Of a DNA stretch of 64,000 bases, positions 54,085 through 63,982 are shown piece by piece (positions within the stretch are counted from its first letter, which is position 1; the number at the start of each line of letters is the position of its first letter). Made by a program: the position numbers and the translations under genes. Under the pieces are notes generated by a model. It did not search any database and was not told the DNA's origin. It saw only the letters and a program-made list of their open reading frames with translations. The DNA comes from CAZROT01 sp964601895 (GTDB lineage: Bacteria; Pseudomonadota; Gammaproteobacteria; Enterobacterales; Enterobacteriaceae): contig CAZROT010000003.1 of the NCBI GenBank assembly GCA_964601895.1, positions 186,001 to 250,000 on the forward strand, written 5' to 3'.

Positions 54085-54172
54085 CAGCCATGCAGCTCCC
54101 ATAATGGTGTGCGAACAACAGTAGTCTTATTGATTCTGGCGGAACGAGCAGGAATAAAATTAAAAAATACTA

Positions 54173-55327
54173 TCATGTTAACAATGCTGGCCCCATGGAC
54201 TCACACAGGGTGCTGTGAAACCCCAGCGTTCGCAATAAACTTACATCTGATACCTTATCAGACTGAACACCAAGAGAAGACCATTCCCTGCGTTCCTGAT
54301 AATCACGACGCAATCCGTCAAATCCACCGACAGTGGCTGCAACACGGCGTAGCGCAGCATCATCAGGACACACATCATATACCAGATTAATTAATCGCCT
54401 TAACTTACTGTCAGTCAGGTCGCCGCAATAACGGATATCACTGAATTCCGGCGGAGGTAATAATGCTGACAATGTGACCTGTTGTTCCTGCCCTATATAT
54501 CTGCTAAAAGCTTCAAAAACGGCGACAGTACCTCTGGCCTTCCCTTCAAGACTGTAACCGGCAATATGCGCTGTACCAATATCGACTCTGGCCAGCAATG
54601 GTAACAGTAATTGTGGCTCAGGCTCCCACACATCCAGCACTACACGCAGTTTTTTTCTCTTCTCCAGAGCCTGCAACAATGCTCTGTTGTCCACGACTGC
54701 ACCGCGACTGGTATTAATCAGAATACGATTCTCCGGTAATGCTGCCAGCAGCTCAGTGTCAACCAAATGCAGACTTGCATGCGCACCTGTTTCATTCAGT
54801 GGAGTATGCAAGGTGAGAATATCTGCTTCACGGACGAGTTTTTCCAGTGGCCAGAATTCTCCCGCATCGCCGCGTTCAAAACGAGGAGGATCGCAGCATA
54901 ATGTCCGTATACCTAATGCATTCAGACGAATATTCAAATTCGATCCAACGTGACCGACGCCTACAATACCCACCGTTTTGTCCTGCAGACGAAAGCCTTC
55001 CTGTTGTGCCAGTAGCAGCAATACAGAAAAAACATATTCAACAACGGCAATGGCATTACAGCCAGGTGCTGCGGAAAAACTTATTCCCTGCTGATGTAAC
55101 CATGTTTCATCAATATGATCCGTTCCGGCAGTCGCCGTACCCACAAAGCTTATTTTCGTACCTTGTAATAAACTGGCATTCACTGGCGTAATCGAGCGTA
55201 CCATCAGGGCATCAGCACGGGATAATAAATCACGCGGTATCGTGCGCCCGGAAATTTGCTGTACGTCGCCCAGTTGCTGAAAAAGCTCGCAGGCATAGGG
55301 CATATTTTCATCGACCAGAATTTTCAC
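54173..55327 (-). CDS. pdxB: Erythronate-4-phosphate dehydrogenase
   Basis: Oxidises erythronate-4-phosphate in the DXP-dependent pathway of pyridoxal phosphate synthesis. The NAD-binding motif VGIVGVGHVGSNL and the catalytic segments INTSRGAVVDN, DVWEPEPQL and HIAGYSLEGKARGT are all present. The true start is a GTG at 55327 (VKILVDENMPYACEL), six bases after an AGGAG site; a longer frame from 55393 is not conserved. It has 384 residues. The flk gene beside pdxB in E. coli is absent. Confidence 0.96.
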   Translation of the reverse strand: MKILVDENMPYACELFQQLGDVQQISGRTIPRDLLSRADALMVRSITPVNASLLQGTKISFVGTATAGTDHIDETWLHQQGISFSAAPGCNAIAVVEYVFSVLLLLAQQEGFRLQDKTVGIVGVGHVGSNLNIRLNALGIRTLCCDPPRFERGDAGEFWPLEKLVREADILTLHTPLNETGAHASLHLVDTELLAALPENRILINTSRGAVVDNRALLQALEKRKKLRVVLDVWEPEPQLLLPLLARVDIGTAHIAGYSLEGKARGTVAVFEAFSRYIGQEQQVTLSALLPPPEFSDIRYCGDLTDSKLRRLINLVYDVCPDDAALRRVAATVGGFDGLRRDYQERREWSSLGVQSDKVSDVSLLRTLGFHSTLCESMGPALLT

Positions 55328-55546
55328 ATATTCTCCTGCTACACCGTGATACAAAATAACACCATGCGTGATACCAGATTGCACCAGGCACAAGCAGGAC
55401 TTATTGCACTATCTTTAAAACAGGGTGTGCTGTTCACCATAGCATCACTGGCTATGTATAATAATATCCTGTTTTTTTAGGATTTTTTTATTATAACGGA
55501 TGAATAAATAACAAAACTCTTTGCCTGTTTATCACTCACAGACACA

Positions 55547-56761
55547 TTATGAGTACTTACGCATCACTAAACTTGCGTTAGTACCACCAAAACCAAAGCT
55601 ATTGGACATGACAGTTTTTAGTGCACATTCTACCGGTTGAGTAATGATATTCATGCCGACCGCTTTCGAGTCCAGTTCATCAATATTAATACTGGGGGCA
55701 ATAAAATCATGCTTCATCATCAATAAACAATAAATAGCTTCCTGAACACCTGCAGCACCTAAAGAATGACCGGTCATCGCCTTAGTTGAAGAAATCGCAG
55801 GTGTAGAGTCACCAAATACTTCCTGGATAGCTTCGAGCTCTTTAACATCACCCACGGGCGTAGATGTGCCATGTACATTTATATAATCAATCAATGTACT
55901 GTGGGTATTTTCCATAGCCATTTTCATGCAACGCACCGCGCCTTCACCTGAAGGAGCGACCATATCGCTGCCATCGGATGTGCTACCATAACCGATAATT
56001 TCGGCATAAATATGGGCATTACGGGCGAGTGCGTGCTCCAGCTCTTCAACGACCACCATACCGCCGCCGCCGGCAATCACAAATCCATCGCGCCTGGCAT
56101 CATAAGTCCTGGATGCTTTTTCTGGTGTATCATTATACTGTGTGGAAAGTGCGCCCATTGCATCGAAATCACAGGCCATTTCCCAGCACAATTCTTCAGC
56201 ACCACCGGCAAAAATCACGTCCTGTTTACCCAACTGAATCAATTCAACAGCATGGCCGATACAGTGAGTGGACGTCGCACAGGCAGAACTGATGGAATAG
56301 TTGACACCTTTAATTTTAAATGGCGTTGCAAGGCAGGCTGAAACACCTGAGGCCATTGATTTTGTCACCATATAAGGGCCTACACCACGAAGACCGCGAG
56401 CGCGCATCCCATCAGCAGCAGCAACCTGACTGCGTGGAGAGCCACCACCAGAACCGACCACGAGGCCACTACGCTCATGCGAAATCTGATGAGCTAGCAG
56501 GCCAGAATCCAGAATAGCTTCCTGCATGGCAAGATAAGCATAAACCGATGCATCACTCATAAAACGTAATGCCTTACGATCAATAAGGCTGGTTGTATCA
56601 AAATTTACAGCACCCCATACATGGCTGCGCATACCTGCTTCTTCAAACTCAGGAGAGAAAGTAATACCAGAGCTGCCTGTTTTCAAAGATTTCAGGACTT
56701 CCTGCTGGTTATTACCAATGCTGGAAACAATACCCAAACCAGTAATTACTGCCCGTTTCAT
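55547..56761 (-). CDS. fabB: 3-oxoacyl-ACP synthase I, FabB
   Basis: A condensing enzyme for fatty acid elongation, essential for unsaturated fatty acids. The nucleophile C161 lies in SISSACATSTHCIGHA; catalytic histidines are in INVHGTSTPVGD and MTGHSLGAAGVQEA. The protein has 404 residues and the conserved end SNSFGFGGTNASLV. An AGAGG site precedes the ATG. A FabR-like palindrome upstream suggests control by membrane unsaturation. Confidence 0.98.
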   Translation of the reverse strand: MKRAVITGLGIVSSIGNNQQEVLKSLKTGSSGITFSPEFEEAGMRSHVWGAVNFDTTSLIDRKALRFMSDASVYAYLAMQEAILDSGLLAHQISHERSGLVVGSGGGSPRSQVAAADGMRARGLRGVGPYMVTKSMASGVSACLATPFKIKGVNYSISSACATSTHCIGHAVELIQLGKQDVIFAGGAEELCWEMACDFDAMGALSTQYNDTPEKASRTYDARRDGFVIAGGGGMVVVEELEHALARNAHIYAEIIGYGSTSDGSDMVAPSGEGAVRCMKMAMENTHSTLIDYINVHGTSTPVGDVKELEAIQEVFGDSTPAISSTKAMTGHSLGAAGVQEAIYCLLMMKHDFIAPSINIDELDSKAVGMNIITQPVECALKTVMSNSFGFGGTNASLVMRKYS

Positions 56762-56814
56762 TCAATACCTCTTTAGTACTTTACTTTAAGCATCAGACGC
56801 TTTTGGCATACTTT

Positions 56815-56832
56815 AGCGTACAGTTGTACGCC
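56815..56832. promoter_or_regulatory. FabR-like operator upstream of fabB
   Basis: AGCGTACAGTTGTACGCC is a near-perfect 18-bp palindrome 54-71 bases before the fabB start. It closely resembles the AGCGTACA/TGTACGCT site of the repressor FabR in front of E. coli fabA and fabB. Presence of a fabR gene elsewhere cannot be checked here. Confidence 0.75.
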
Positions 56833-57187
56833 GAACAAGTCTCATCAATACCAATGCCAGATAATTAATCAACTTTTTGTCCATCAGGGATAAGATTAAA
56901 AAATTTTCTGACTCTCTGTAATGCCCGTCACTCATGGCACTATAAAGATAACAGCATGCCTGTGGTCATGGAAAAATGGATAACTGCATCATGATACCTT
57001 CTGACGCTTAAGCGACAGAACGATAAGAATAAATGGATTAAAAATAGAAGTGATAACTGCAGAAGGTAAAAACAGGTGATAATGAAAAGCATTTTTTCGG
57101 GATGCCAGCTTATACGCCAACGGTTAGGATTTCACATCATGCAAAAAAATGCACCACCATAGTGGTAATAGATTGAATATTATCCTT
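56833..57187. other. Intergenic region between fabB and the 92-residue orphan
   Basis: About 350 bases with no recognisable gene or RNA. It must hold the rest of the fabB promoter at its left end. Confidence 0.5.
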
Positions 57188-57466
57188 TTATATCTTCAAA
57201 AGTTTTACTTCTTTAGCTGCATTATCACCTGTATTAACCCTTACACGTACCATAGCTTCCTGTACGGCTGACTGTTTAGCACCGCTCGCTGATGGTGTAT
57301 CCTGATGGGCTACATGACTTCCGGGAGACATTTTGACGGAACTGATCTCACTTCCTACTTTATTTTCCTGTATTTCAACTGTTGCATCTATCGAATGACC
57401 GGGTTTACTGCCAGCGCTAATATTAAAAATCAGCGTGGTTTTTCCGGTTGTAGTTATTCCACTCAT
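57188..57466 (-). CDS. 92-residue orphan protein
   Basis: No family recognised. The protein is soluble, rich in S, T, V and K, and looks beta-rich, with alternating hydrophobic runs such as TTLIFNISAGS, IDATVEIQEN and AMVRVRVNTG. It has no signal peptide or membrane helix. A good AGGGG site lies six to seven bases before the ATG, which supports real translation. It stands alone between fabB and the nuo operon on the same strand. It could be a small secreted or regulatory protein, but nothing shows this. Confidence 0.55.
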   Translation of the reverse strand: MSGITTTGKTTLIFNISAGSKPGHSIDATVEIQENKVGSEISSVKMSPGSHVAHQDTPSASGAKQSAVQEAMVRVRVNTGDNAAKEVKLLKI

Positions 57467-57661
57467 AAAAAACCCCTATTGTTTGCTATATAAAAATTAT
57501 CGCTTTTAAAAGATAACATAACATATAAAAAATCGCTCTTTTCCACATTTAATGTCATAAAAATCACATTTTTTTAACAATCTTACTCTGACGATGTGTT
57601 TTTGCAGTTTTCTACGGGCCGGATATGCTAAGGCTACATACAAGGTATGCACAATTTTAAA
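57467..57661. other. Short intergenic gap before the nuo terminator
   Basis: AT-rich, no gene. It should contain the promoter of the orphan gene. Confidence 0.4.
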
Positions 57662-57684
57662 GAAAAAAATAGCTTAATAAGCTA
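57662..57684 (-). terminator. Terminator of the nuo operon
   Basis: On the minus strand TAGCT and AGCTA pair around a TATTA loop (57670-57684), followed by TTTTTTTC. It lies about 40 bases after the nuoN stop. The stem is short but the T-run is long, as expected for an intrinsic terminator. Confidence 0.65.
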
Positions 57685-57721
57685 CGTTAACTGCCCTGCG
57701 TTAATGAGTGAAATTGATAAT

Positions 57722-59185
57722 TCACAACACCGGTTGTGCCAGTTGCACCAGCGAAATTAAGGGTTGCGGGTAAACACCCAGCAGCAGAACCAGAACGGAG
57801 GAAATCAATACTACTACACCGCCAGCTGTTAATGCCCAATTGCTGGGGGTATCACGCTGTAGTTTTTCTGGCGCATGTAAAAACAGACTGACCATGATAC
57901 GCAGATAGTAGTAAAGTCCAATGGCACTCCCTAATACTACCGCTCCTGTTAACCACCATAGCCTGGCACTAACCCCGGTGGCAATCACAAAAAATTTACC
58001 CATAAAACCTAATGTCATGGGGATTCCCGCCAGAGATAACATCATAATAGTCATCACAGCAGAAAGAATGGGCTTATGCCAGAACAAACCGCGGTAGGAA
58101 AACAACGAGTCAGTATCCTGACCATTACCACTATAGGGACTGGACATTAAACTGACCACACCGAAAGCCCCGAGACTGCTGAACAGATATCCAGCCAGAT
58201 AAACACCCAGCGTTTCCAGAGCTAATTGCTGTGATTGTACTGCCACCAGAACAACCAGTACATAACCTAAATGGGCAATCGAAGAATAGCCGAGAAGGCG
58301 CTTGATACTGTTCTGGCTGACGGCCATCAGGTTGCCAAACAGAATTGAACATACCGCAATCACAGACAGCAGAAAAGACATCGCCTCATTGCCTGTTTCA
58401 GACGAGTACAGAAACAGGCGCATGACTACAGCAAAAATGGCTATCTTGCCCGCTGTTGCAAGAAAAGTTGACACAGGCGCAGGGGCTCCCTGATAAACAT
58501 CCGGGGTCCACAACTGAAAAGGCACCAGAGACAATTTGAAGCCAAAACCAACCAGCATGAGACCAAGCCCTGCCAGAATAAGTGGCTGATGCAGCATGCT
58601 ATTATTCAGACTATACGCCAATGAACTAAATGACAGGCTACCGGATTCAGCATAAAACAAGGCAATGCCAAATAATAAAAACGACGATGCTGCCGCTGAA
58701 AGCAGCATATACTTGATACTGGCTTCCAGTGATCGCTTGTGACGGTAAGCATAACCAATAAGTCCGAACAGCGGCAGAGAAATCAGTTCAATGCCCAGAA
58801 ACAATGAAGCCATATGTCTGGCACTGGCCAGCAGCATGCCTCCCATGGCAGCAATCAATACCAGGAGATAAAATTCTTCACGATTATCCGGATAAGCCGC
58901 AAGCCATGGATAAGCAAAAGTACAGGTGGCAAGGCTCGCCATAAGCACCAGAGCCGTATAGAAAGCAGCATAGCCATCCATGCGTAACAACATTGTTACG
59001 TCGACAGGAACAGATTGTATAACAAAATACAGCGATATCAGTGCCAGATTGAGTCCGATAACCGTCAGGGTTGCGTTAAGAAAATGATTGCGGCTCCATG
59101 CAATCGACAGCATCACCACCACCACCGTCAACCCAACAATCAAGAGCGGTAACAGTGCAATTAGTTGTTGAAAAGTTATTGTCAT
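57722..59185 (-). CDS. nuoN: NADH-quinone oxidoreductase subunit N
   Basis: An antiporter-like proton-pumping subunit of respiratory complex I, about fourteen transmembrane helices over 487 residues. Helix segments with the key charged residues are visible: HMASLFLGIELISLPLFGLIGY (glutamate), KYMLLSAAASSFLLFG (lysine) and NSIKRLLGYSSIAHLGYVLV. It is the last gene of the operon and starts six bases after nuoM. Confidence 0.97.
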   Translation of the reverse strand: MTITFQQLIALLPLLIVGLTVVVVMLSIAWSRNHFLNATLTVIGLNLALISLYFVIQSVPVDVTMLLRMDGYAAFYTALVLMASLATCTFAYPWLAAYPDNREEFYLLVLIAAMGGMLLASARHMASLFLGIELISLPLFGLIGYAYRHKRSLEASIKYMLLSAAASSFLLFGIALFYAESGSLSFSSLAYSLNNSMLHQPLILAGLGLMLVGFGFKLSLVPFQLWTPDVYQGAPAPVSTFLATAGKIAIFAVVMRLFLYSSETGNEAMSFLLSVIAVCSILFGNLMAVSQNSIKRLLGYSSIAHLGYVLVVLVAVQSQQLALETLGVYLAGYLFSSLGAFGVVSLMSSPYSGNGQDTDSLFSYRGLFWHKPILSAVMTIMMLSLAGIPMTLGFMGKFFVIATGVSARLWWLTGAVVLGSAIGLYYYLRIMVSLFLHAPEKLQRDTPSNWALTAGGVVVLISSVLVLLLGVYPQPLISLVQLAQPVL

Positions 59186-59191
59186 GGCAAA

Positions 59192-60715
59192 TTACAGCCC
59201 TGTTGTTGAAATTAATGAAGCTGAAAACCAGTGTTGTATGTTACTCATCGCGGCATAGGACGTATCTAAAACAGGCTGCGGGTAAATACCTAATAGCACT
59301 AATAACACCACCAGCAACAGGATGACAGACAACTCACGTACATCCATACCTGGCAGTGGCGTTTCTGATACAGATACACCAAAATAGGCTTTCTGCACCA
59401 GAATCAGCGAATACACTGAAGCAAACACCAGACCAAAAGTTGAAATCACGGTAATCACAGGCACAACAGGAAAACTACCAAACAGAATCATAAATTCACC
59501 CACAAAATTACCTGTACCAGGCATCCCGAGAGTGGCGGCAGCAAAAAATAACGACAGTGCAGGGATCAGCTTTATCCGTCCCCACAATCCGCCCATCAGA
59601 CGCAGATCACGCGTGTGCATACGCTCATAAATCTGGCCACAAATAATAAACATCCCTGCAGCAGACAGCCCATGAGCAATCATTTGAATCACAGCACCCT
59701 GCCAGGCCAGATGACTGCCGGTATAGATAGCAATTAAGACAAAACCCATATGTGATACGCTGGTATAAGCAATCAGCCGTTTAATATCGGTCTGACAGAA
59801 TGCCATCCATGCGCCATAAAAAACACCGAATACACCCAACCACATGGCAATAGGAGAAAATGCCTGTGATGCAGCTGGAAACAGCGGCAGGCTGAAACGT
59901 AACAAACCATAGGCAGCTGTTTTCAACAGGATGCCAGCGAGATCAACGGAGCCCGCAGTAGGTGCCTGACTGTGCGCATCCGGTAACCAGCCATGTAAGG
60001 GGACAACAGGCATTTTTACCGCAAAAGCAATAAAAAAACCTAACATCAGTAAATATTCAATTCCATAAGACATTGGTGTTTTCAATAGATTATGATAATT
60101 GAATGTCCAGACGCCAGTCGCCTCGTGATGAACAAAAACCAGGCCAAGTATGGCTATTAACATTAATAAACCGCTGGCTTGAGTATAAATAAAGAACTTA
60201 GTGGCTGCTGTTATTCTGGTTTTACCATCAGAGGCTTTATGCCCCCATAATGCAATCAGGAAATACATGGGAACCAGCATCATTTCCCAAAAGAAGAAAA
60301 ATAAAAACAAATCAAGCGCCAGAAACACACCAATAACGCCACCCAGGATCCACAGCAAATTCAAATGGAAAAAACCCTGATAACGCGCAATTTCACGCCA
60401 TGAACACAAGATAGCAAGTACACCAAGCAGGCTGGTAAGCACAACCATCAATAGAGACAGGCCATCCAGCGCAAGGTAAAAATCAATACCAAAACGTGGG
60501 ATCCAGGTAAGAATAAATTCCAGCTGCCATTGTGGCATACCTGTTGGCACCAGAAGCGAATAGCCACCGCCCCACCATAGTTTTAAGGAAAGCAGTAATG
60601 TTAATCCCATAGTTACCAGCGCCATCCAGCGCGGAACCCAGGCGCCAAAACGTTCACACTGCCAACACAGAAAACCGCCAATTAAAGGAAGAAGAATAAG
60701 CCAGGGTAGTAACAT
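59192..60715 (-). CDS. nuoM: NADH-quinone oxidoreductase subunit M
   Basis: A second antiporter-like membrane subunit of complex I, 507 residues and about fourteen helices. Conserved proton-channel segments include FFFFWEMMLVPMYFLIALWG (glutamate), TAATKFFIYTQASGLLML (lysine) and CQTDIKRLIAYTSVSHMGFVL. It is 20 bases after nuoL and directly before nuoN. Confidence 0.97.
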   Translation of the reverse strand: MLLPWLILLPLIGGFLCWQCERFGAWVPRWMALVTMGLTLLLSLKLWWGGGYSLLVPTGMPQWQLEFILTWIPRFGIDFYLALDGLSLLMVVLTSLLGVLAILCSWREIARYQGFFHLNLLWILGGVIGVFLALDLFLFFFFWEMMLVPMYFLIALWGHKASDGKTRITAATKFFIYTQASGLLMLIAILGLVFVHHEATGVWTFNYHNLLKTPMSYGIEYLLMLGFFIAFAVKMPVVPLHGWLPDAHSQAPTAGSVDLAGILLKTAAYGLLRFSLPLFPAASQAFSPIAMWLGVFGVFYGAWMAFCQTDIKRLIAYTSVSHMGFVLIAIYTGSHLAWQGAVIQMIAHGLSAAGMFIICGQIYERMHTRDLRLMGGLWGRIKLIPALSLFFAAATLGMPGTGNFVGEFMILFGSFPVVPVITVISTFGLVFASVYSLILVQKAYFGVSVSETPLPGMDVRELSVILLLVVLLVLLGIYPQPVLDTSYAAMSNIQHWFSASLISTTGL

Positions 60716-60734
60716 GGCGTTTTTTATCCTGAAA

Positions 60735-62579
60735 TTAAATCAACAGTAACAGCGCCAGTACGACCACTGCACCCATACCCATAGATGCCATGTACCAACG
60801 CACCTGCCCATTTTCACTTAATGTCAGAACACGATTGCTCCAACGAGAAACTACAACGGGGATATTCATCAATGCATTTAACGGATCTGACTGAATCAAG
60901 CGTGCTATTACAAGATAAGGTTTAATAAAAATAATCTTATATAACCAGTCAAAACCCCATGCATTGAACCATAAAACCGTCAACACACGGCCAGGCAGGC
61001 TTTGAGCAACAGGATCCACATACTTGTGCTTCCTGAAATACAGCACTGCTGCCAGTATGATACCGATAATCACGATAAGTCCGGAAAAAATCTCCAGTTG
61101 CATTTTACCTGTATGAGCAACGTCAGCGTGTGGTAACACACCAGCCAGTGGGGGTGTGATAAGAGCGCCGATAAAGGTTGATAACACCAGTAAAACTACC
61201 AGAGGGATATGGTGACTTAGCCCTGCTGGTGGATGAGCGGTCGTTTTTTCTTCCCCGTGAAAGACAATCATAATCATGCGCGTCGTATAGAGTGCTGTCA
61301 GAAATGCGCCCACCAGACCGGCTATCAGCAAATCATGATGGCCACTGACCAGTGCACCCCACAGAATTTCATCTTTACTGTAAAAACCCGCACTCACCAC
61401 TGGCAATGCAACCAGTGCCGCCCCCCCGACTAAAAAGCACAGATAGACAAAAGGAATGCTTTTACGTAAGCCACCCATCTTTAAAATATTTTGCTCATGA
61501 TGACAGGCAATAATTACTGAGCCGGAAGCAAGAAACAGCAATGCCTTAAAAAAAGCATGCGTCATCAGATGAAAAATAGCGGCATGCCAGGCCTCGACAC
61601 CCAGAGCCAGAAACATATAACCAATCTGGCTCATGGTTGAATAGGCAAGCACACGTTTGATATCGGTCTGAACCAGTGCAGCAAAACCGGCAAGCACCAG
61701 TGTCACTGCGCCAATCATACCCACCAGATGCAATACCTCAGGCGCCATCAGGAATAAACCATGGGTGCGGGCAATAAGGTAAACCCCGGCAGTAACCATG
61801 GTAGCGGCATGAATTAATGCTGATACCGGTGTCGGTCCTGCCATGGCGTCAGCAAGCCAGGTTTGCAATGGCAATTGTGCTGATTTACCGACAGCTCCGC
61901 CAAGTAACATCAGCGTTACCCAGTTGATGGTGGTTGCATCTGCCTGCAATATCTCTGGCGCAAGCACCATCAGCTCACGAATATTGAGTGTTCCCAGCTC
62001 CTGGTACAGAATAAATAGAGCAAAAGCCAGCAGGACATCACCCACACGGGTGACAACAAACGCTTTCATTGCCGCGGCACCATTAGCCGGATTTTTGTAA
62101 TAAAAGCCAATTAACAGATAGCTGCACAGCCCCACTCCTTCCCAGCCGAGATACATCAACAGCAGATTATCCGCCAGCACCAGCACCACCATGCTGGCGA
62201 TAAACAGATTGGTATAGGCAAAAAAGCGTGAATAGCCTTCTTCACCCCGCATGTACCAGGAAGCATACAGGTGAATCAGGAATCCTACTCCAGTGACAAT
62301 TGACAGCATTGTCATTGACAGGCCATCCAGCGTCAGTGTCAACGGAATAGTGAAATCTTCTACATGCATCCAGTTCCAGAGCGTCTGGTTAAACAGCGTT
62401 GCTCCCATTGCACCTGAATGTAAAAAATCGATGAGGATAAACAGCGTTACCAGCGCTGTCAGACCCATTGATCCCACGCCAATAACTGCCGAGGTATTTT
62501 CATTCCAGCACCCACGAGAAAATGCCAGCAGCAGAAAGCCAAGGAGGGGCAAAAGAACAGTTAAATACAATAGACTCAT
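60735..62579 (-). CDS. nuoL: NADH-quinone oxidoreductase subunit L
   Basis: The most distal antiporter-like subunit of complex I, 614 residues, with a long amphipathic lateral helix near the C-terminus. YLGWEGVGLCSYLLIGFYY, AMKAFVVTRVGDVLLAFALF, LIHAATMVTAGVYLIAR and VQTDIKRVLAYSTMSQIGYMF are visible. The ATG at 62579 overlaps the nuoK stop (ATGA); a longer frame from 62660 would lie inside nuoK. Confidence 0.97.
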   Translation of the reverse strand: MSLLYLTVLLPLLGFLLLAFSRGCWNENTSAVIGVGSMGLTALVTLFILIDFLHSGAMGATLFNQTLWNWMHVEDFTIPLTLTLDGLSMTMLSIVTGVGFLIHLYASWYMRGEEGYSRFFAYTNLFIASMVVLVLADNLLLMYLGWEGVGLCSYLLIGFYYKNPANGAAAMKAFVVTRVGDVLLAFALFILYQELGTLNIRELMVLAPEILQADATTINWVTLMLLGGAVGKSAQLPLQTWLADAMAGPTPVSALIHAATMVTAGVYLIARTHGLFLMAPEVLHLVGMIGAVTLVLAGFAALVQTDIKRVLAYSTMSQIGYMFLALGVEAWHAAIFHLMTHAFFKALLFLASGSVIIACHHEQNILKMGGLRKSIPFVYLCFLVGGAALVALPVVSAGFYSKDEILWGALVSGHHDLLIAGLVGAFLTALYTTRMIMIVFHGEEKTTAHPPAGLSHHIPLVVLLVLSTFIGALITPPLAGVLPHADVAHTGKMQLEIFSGLIVIIGIILAAVLYFRKHKYVDPVAQSLPGRVLTVLWFNAWGFDWLYKIIFIKPYLVIARLIQSDPLNALMNIPVVVSRWSNRVLTLSENGQVRWYMASMGMGAVVVLALLLLI

Positions 62580-62878
62580 CCACGCATCTCGCTCAATATA
62601 TCGATATTCAGGGTATGGCGGCGGCGATACAGTTGCAGTAACAGTGCGAGACCAATACAAGCTTCCGCAGCTGCCAGGGTTATTGCCAGAACGTACATAA
62701 CCTGGCCATCTGGCTGCCTCCAGTAATTTCCTGCAACCACAAAAGCCAATGCTGATGCATTGATCATAATTTCAAGGCTAATCAACATAAACAACAGATT
62801 ACGGCGAATCAACAGTCCGGTCAGCCCCAGTAAAAAAAGAATGGCGGCCAGAATAAGACCATGCTGCAACATAATCAT
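62576..62878 (-). CDS. nuoK: NADH-quinone oxidoreductase subunit K
   Basis: A three-helix, 100-residue membrane subunit of complex I. The conserved glutamates lie in LMLISLEIMINASALAFV-like text (here LLFMLISLEIMINASALAF) and LAAAEACIGLALLLQLYRRR. It overlaps nuoJ and nuoL by four bases each (ATGA), a tight operon arrangement. Confidence 0.97.
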   Translation of the reverse strand: MIMLQHGLILAAILFLLGLTGLLIRRNLLFMLISLEIMINASALAFVVAGNYWRQPDGQVMYVLAITLAAAEACIGLALLLQLYRRRHTLNIDILSEMRG

Positions 62879-63420
62879 CGATGCTCCTCCGCTTTCCTTT
62901 TCACCCGATCACCAAGGCTGAATACATCATCTTTGTGCTCTCTGCCAACATGAAAGGCAACCACCAGACCCGCTAATAACAACATAGAGGCAAGCTCTAC
63001 CGCCAGCAGATAAGGACCAAACAAACTGATACCCACTTCCCTTGAATCTATTATTTCACCATTAAGAGCACGGTAATCTGGATTGTCGATAGCCAGAATC
63101 ATTATTACCAGTAATACCAGTGATAACAGACCAGGGCCAATCCAGATATTGGGTTTCAACCAGGCGCGTTCCTGATCCTGCACTGCCTTTCCGAGGTTAA
63201 GCATCATGACCACAAAGACAAAAAGTACCATAATGGCACCCGCATAAACGATGATTTCCACTGCACCGGCAAAATAAGCACCCAGTGAAAAAAATACCGC
63301 GGAAATTGCCAGTAATGAAACGATTAAATACAACAACGCATGGACCGGATTGGTGTTTATAATCACACTCAATGTCGCTGCTATAGCAATCAACCCGGCA
63401 ATGTAAAATACAAATAACAT
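62875..63420 (-). CDS. nuoJ: NADH-quinone oxidoreductase subunit J
   Basis: A membrane subunit of complex I, 181 residues with about five helices. GAVEIIVYAGAIMVLFVFVVMML is the conserved third-helix region involved in coupling, and LPLAVELAS-like LLAVELASMLLLAGLVVAFHVGR follows. The ATG at 63420 (MLFVFYIAGLIAIAAT) is taken as in homologues; an in-frame start at 63459 would overlap nuoI. Confidence 0.96.
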   Translation of the reverse strand: MLFVFYIAGLIAIAATLSVIINTNPVHALLYLIVSLLAISAVFFSLGAYFAGAVEIIVYAGAIMVLFVFVVMMLNLGKAVQDQERAWLKPNIWIGPGLLSLVLLVIMILAIDNPDYRALNGEIIDSREVGISLFGPYLLAVELASMLLLAGLVVAFHVGREHKDDVFSLGDRVKRKAEEHR

Positions 63421-63436
63421 GAACAAGGGCTCCTTT

Positions 63437-63979
63437 CTAAGGCAACAGATTTTTAACATCTATCGGCGAGGCTTCATTTTCAGCTTCACCTTTCTGCTTA
63501 CCCTCAATCGCCATACCGGCCATGCGGTAAAAATTATAGTCGGGATATTTTCCCGGCCCTGAGATTAATAAATCCTCTTTCTCATACACTAAATCCTGAC
63601 GCCTGAACTCACCCATTTCAAAATCCGGAGTCAGCTGAATGGCGGTAGTCGGACAGGCTTCTTCACACAGACCACAAAAAATACAGCGTGAAAAATTAAT
63701 ACGAAAAAATTCCGGATACCAGCGGCCGTCCTGCCGTTCAGCCTTCTGTAATGAAATACAGGCAACCGGACAGGCAACCGCGCACAGGTTACAGGCCACG
63801 CAACGCTCTTCCCCATCTGGATCACGGGTCAATACAATACGACCACGGTAACGCGGTGGCAGGTAAACAGGCTCTTCAGGATAAAGCTGAGTTTCTCGTT
63901 TATGAAAAGCATGCAGCCCCATCATCCATAAGGTACGCAACTGGGTTGCGAAGCCATACACTAACTCTTTTAAATTCAT
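63437..63979 (-). CDS. nuoI: NADH-quinone oxidoreductase subunit I
   Basis: A peripheral-arm subunit of complex I with two [4Fe-4S] clusters next to the quinone site. C60, C63, C66 and C70 (CVACNLCAVACP) and C99, C102, C105 and C109 (CIFCGLCEEACP) form the cluster motifs. It has 180 residues, as in E. coli, and an N-terminal amphipathic helix. It is followed by nuoJ on the same strand. Confidence 0.98.
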   Translation of the reverse strand: MNLKELVYGFATQLRTLWMMGLHAFHKRETQLYPEEPVYLPPRYRGRIVLTRDPDGEERCVACNLCAVACPVACISLQKAERQDGRWYPEFFRINFSRCIFCGLCEEACPTTAIQLTPDFEMGEFRRQDLVYEKEDLLISGPGKYPDYNFYRMAGMAIEGKQKGEAENEASPIDVKNLLP

Positions 63980-63982
63980 GCT

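Noticed and set aside
55470..55500. Plus-strand terminator-like hairpin ATCCT/AGGAT with T-run
   Set aside because: No plus-strand gene ends before it; it lies in the pdxB upstream region and is probably fortuitous or part of the promoter.
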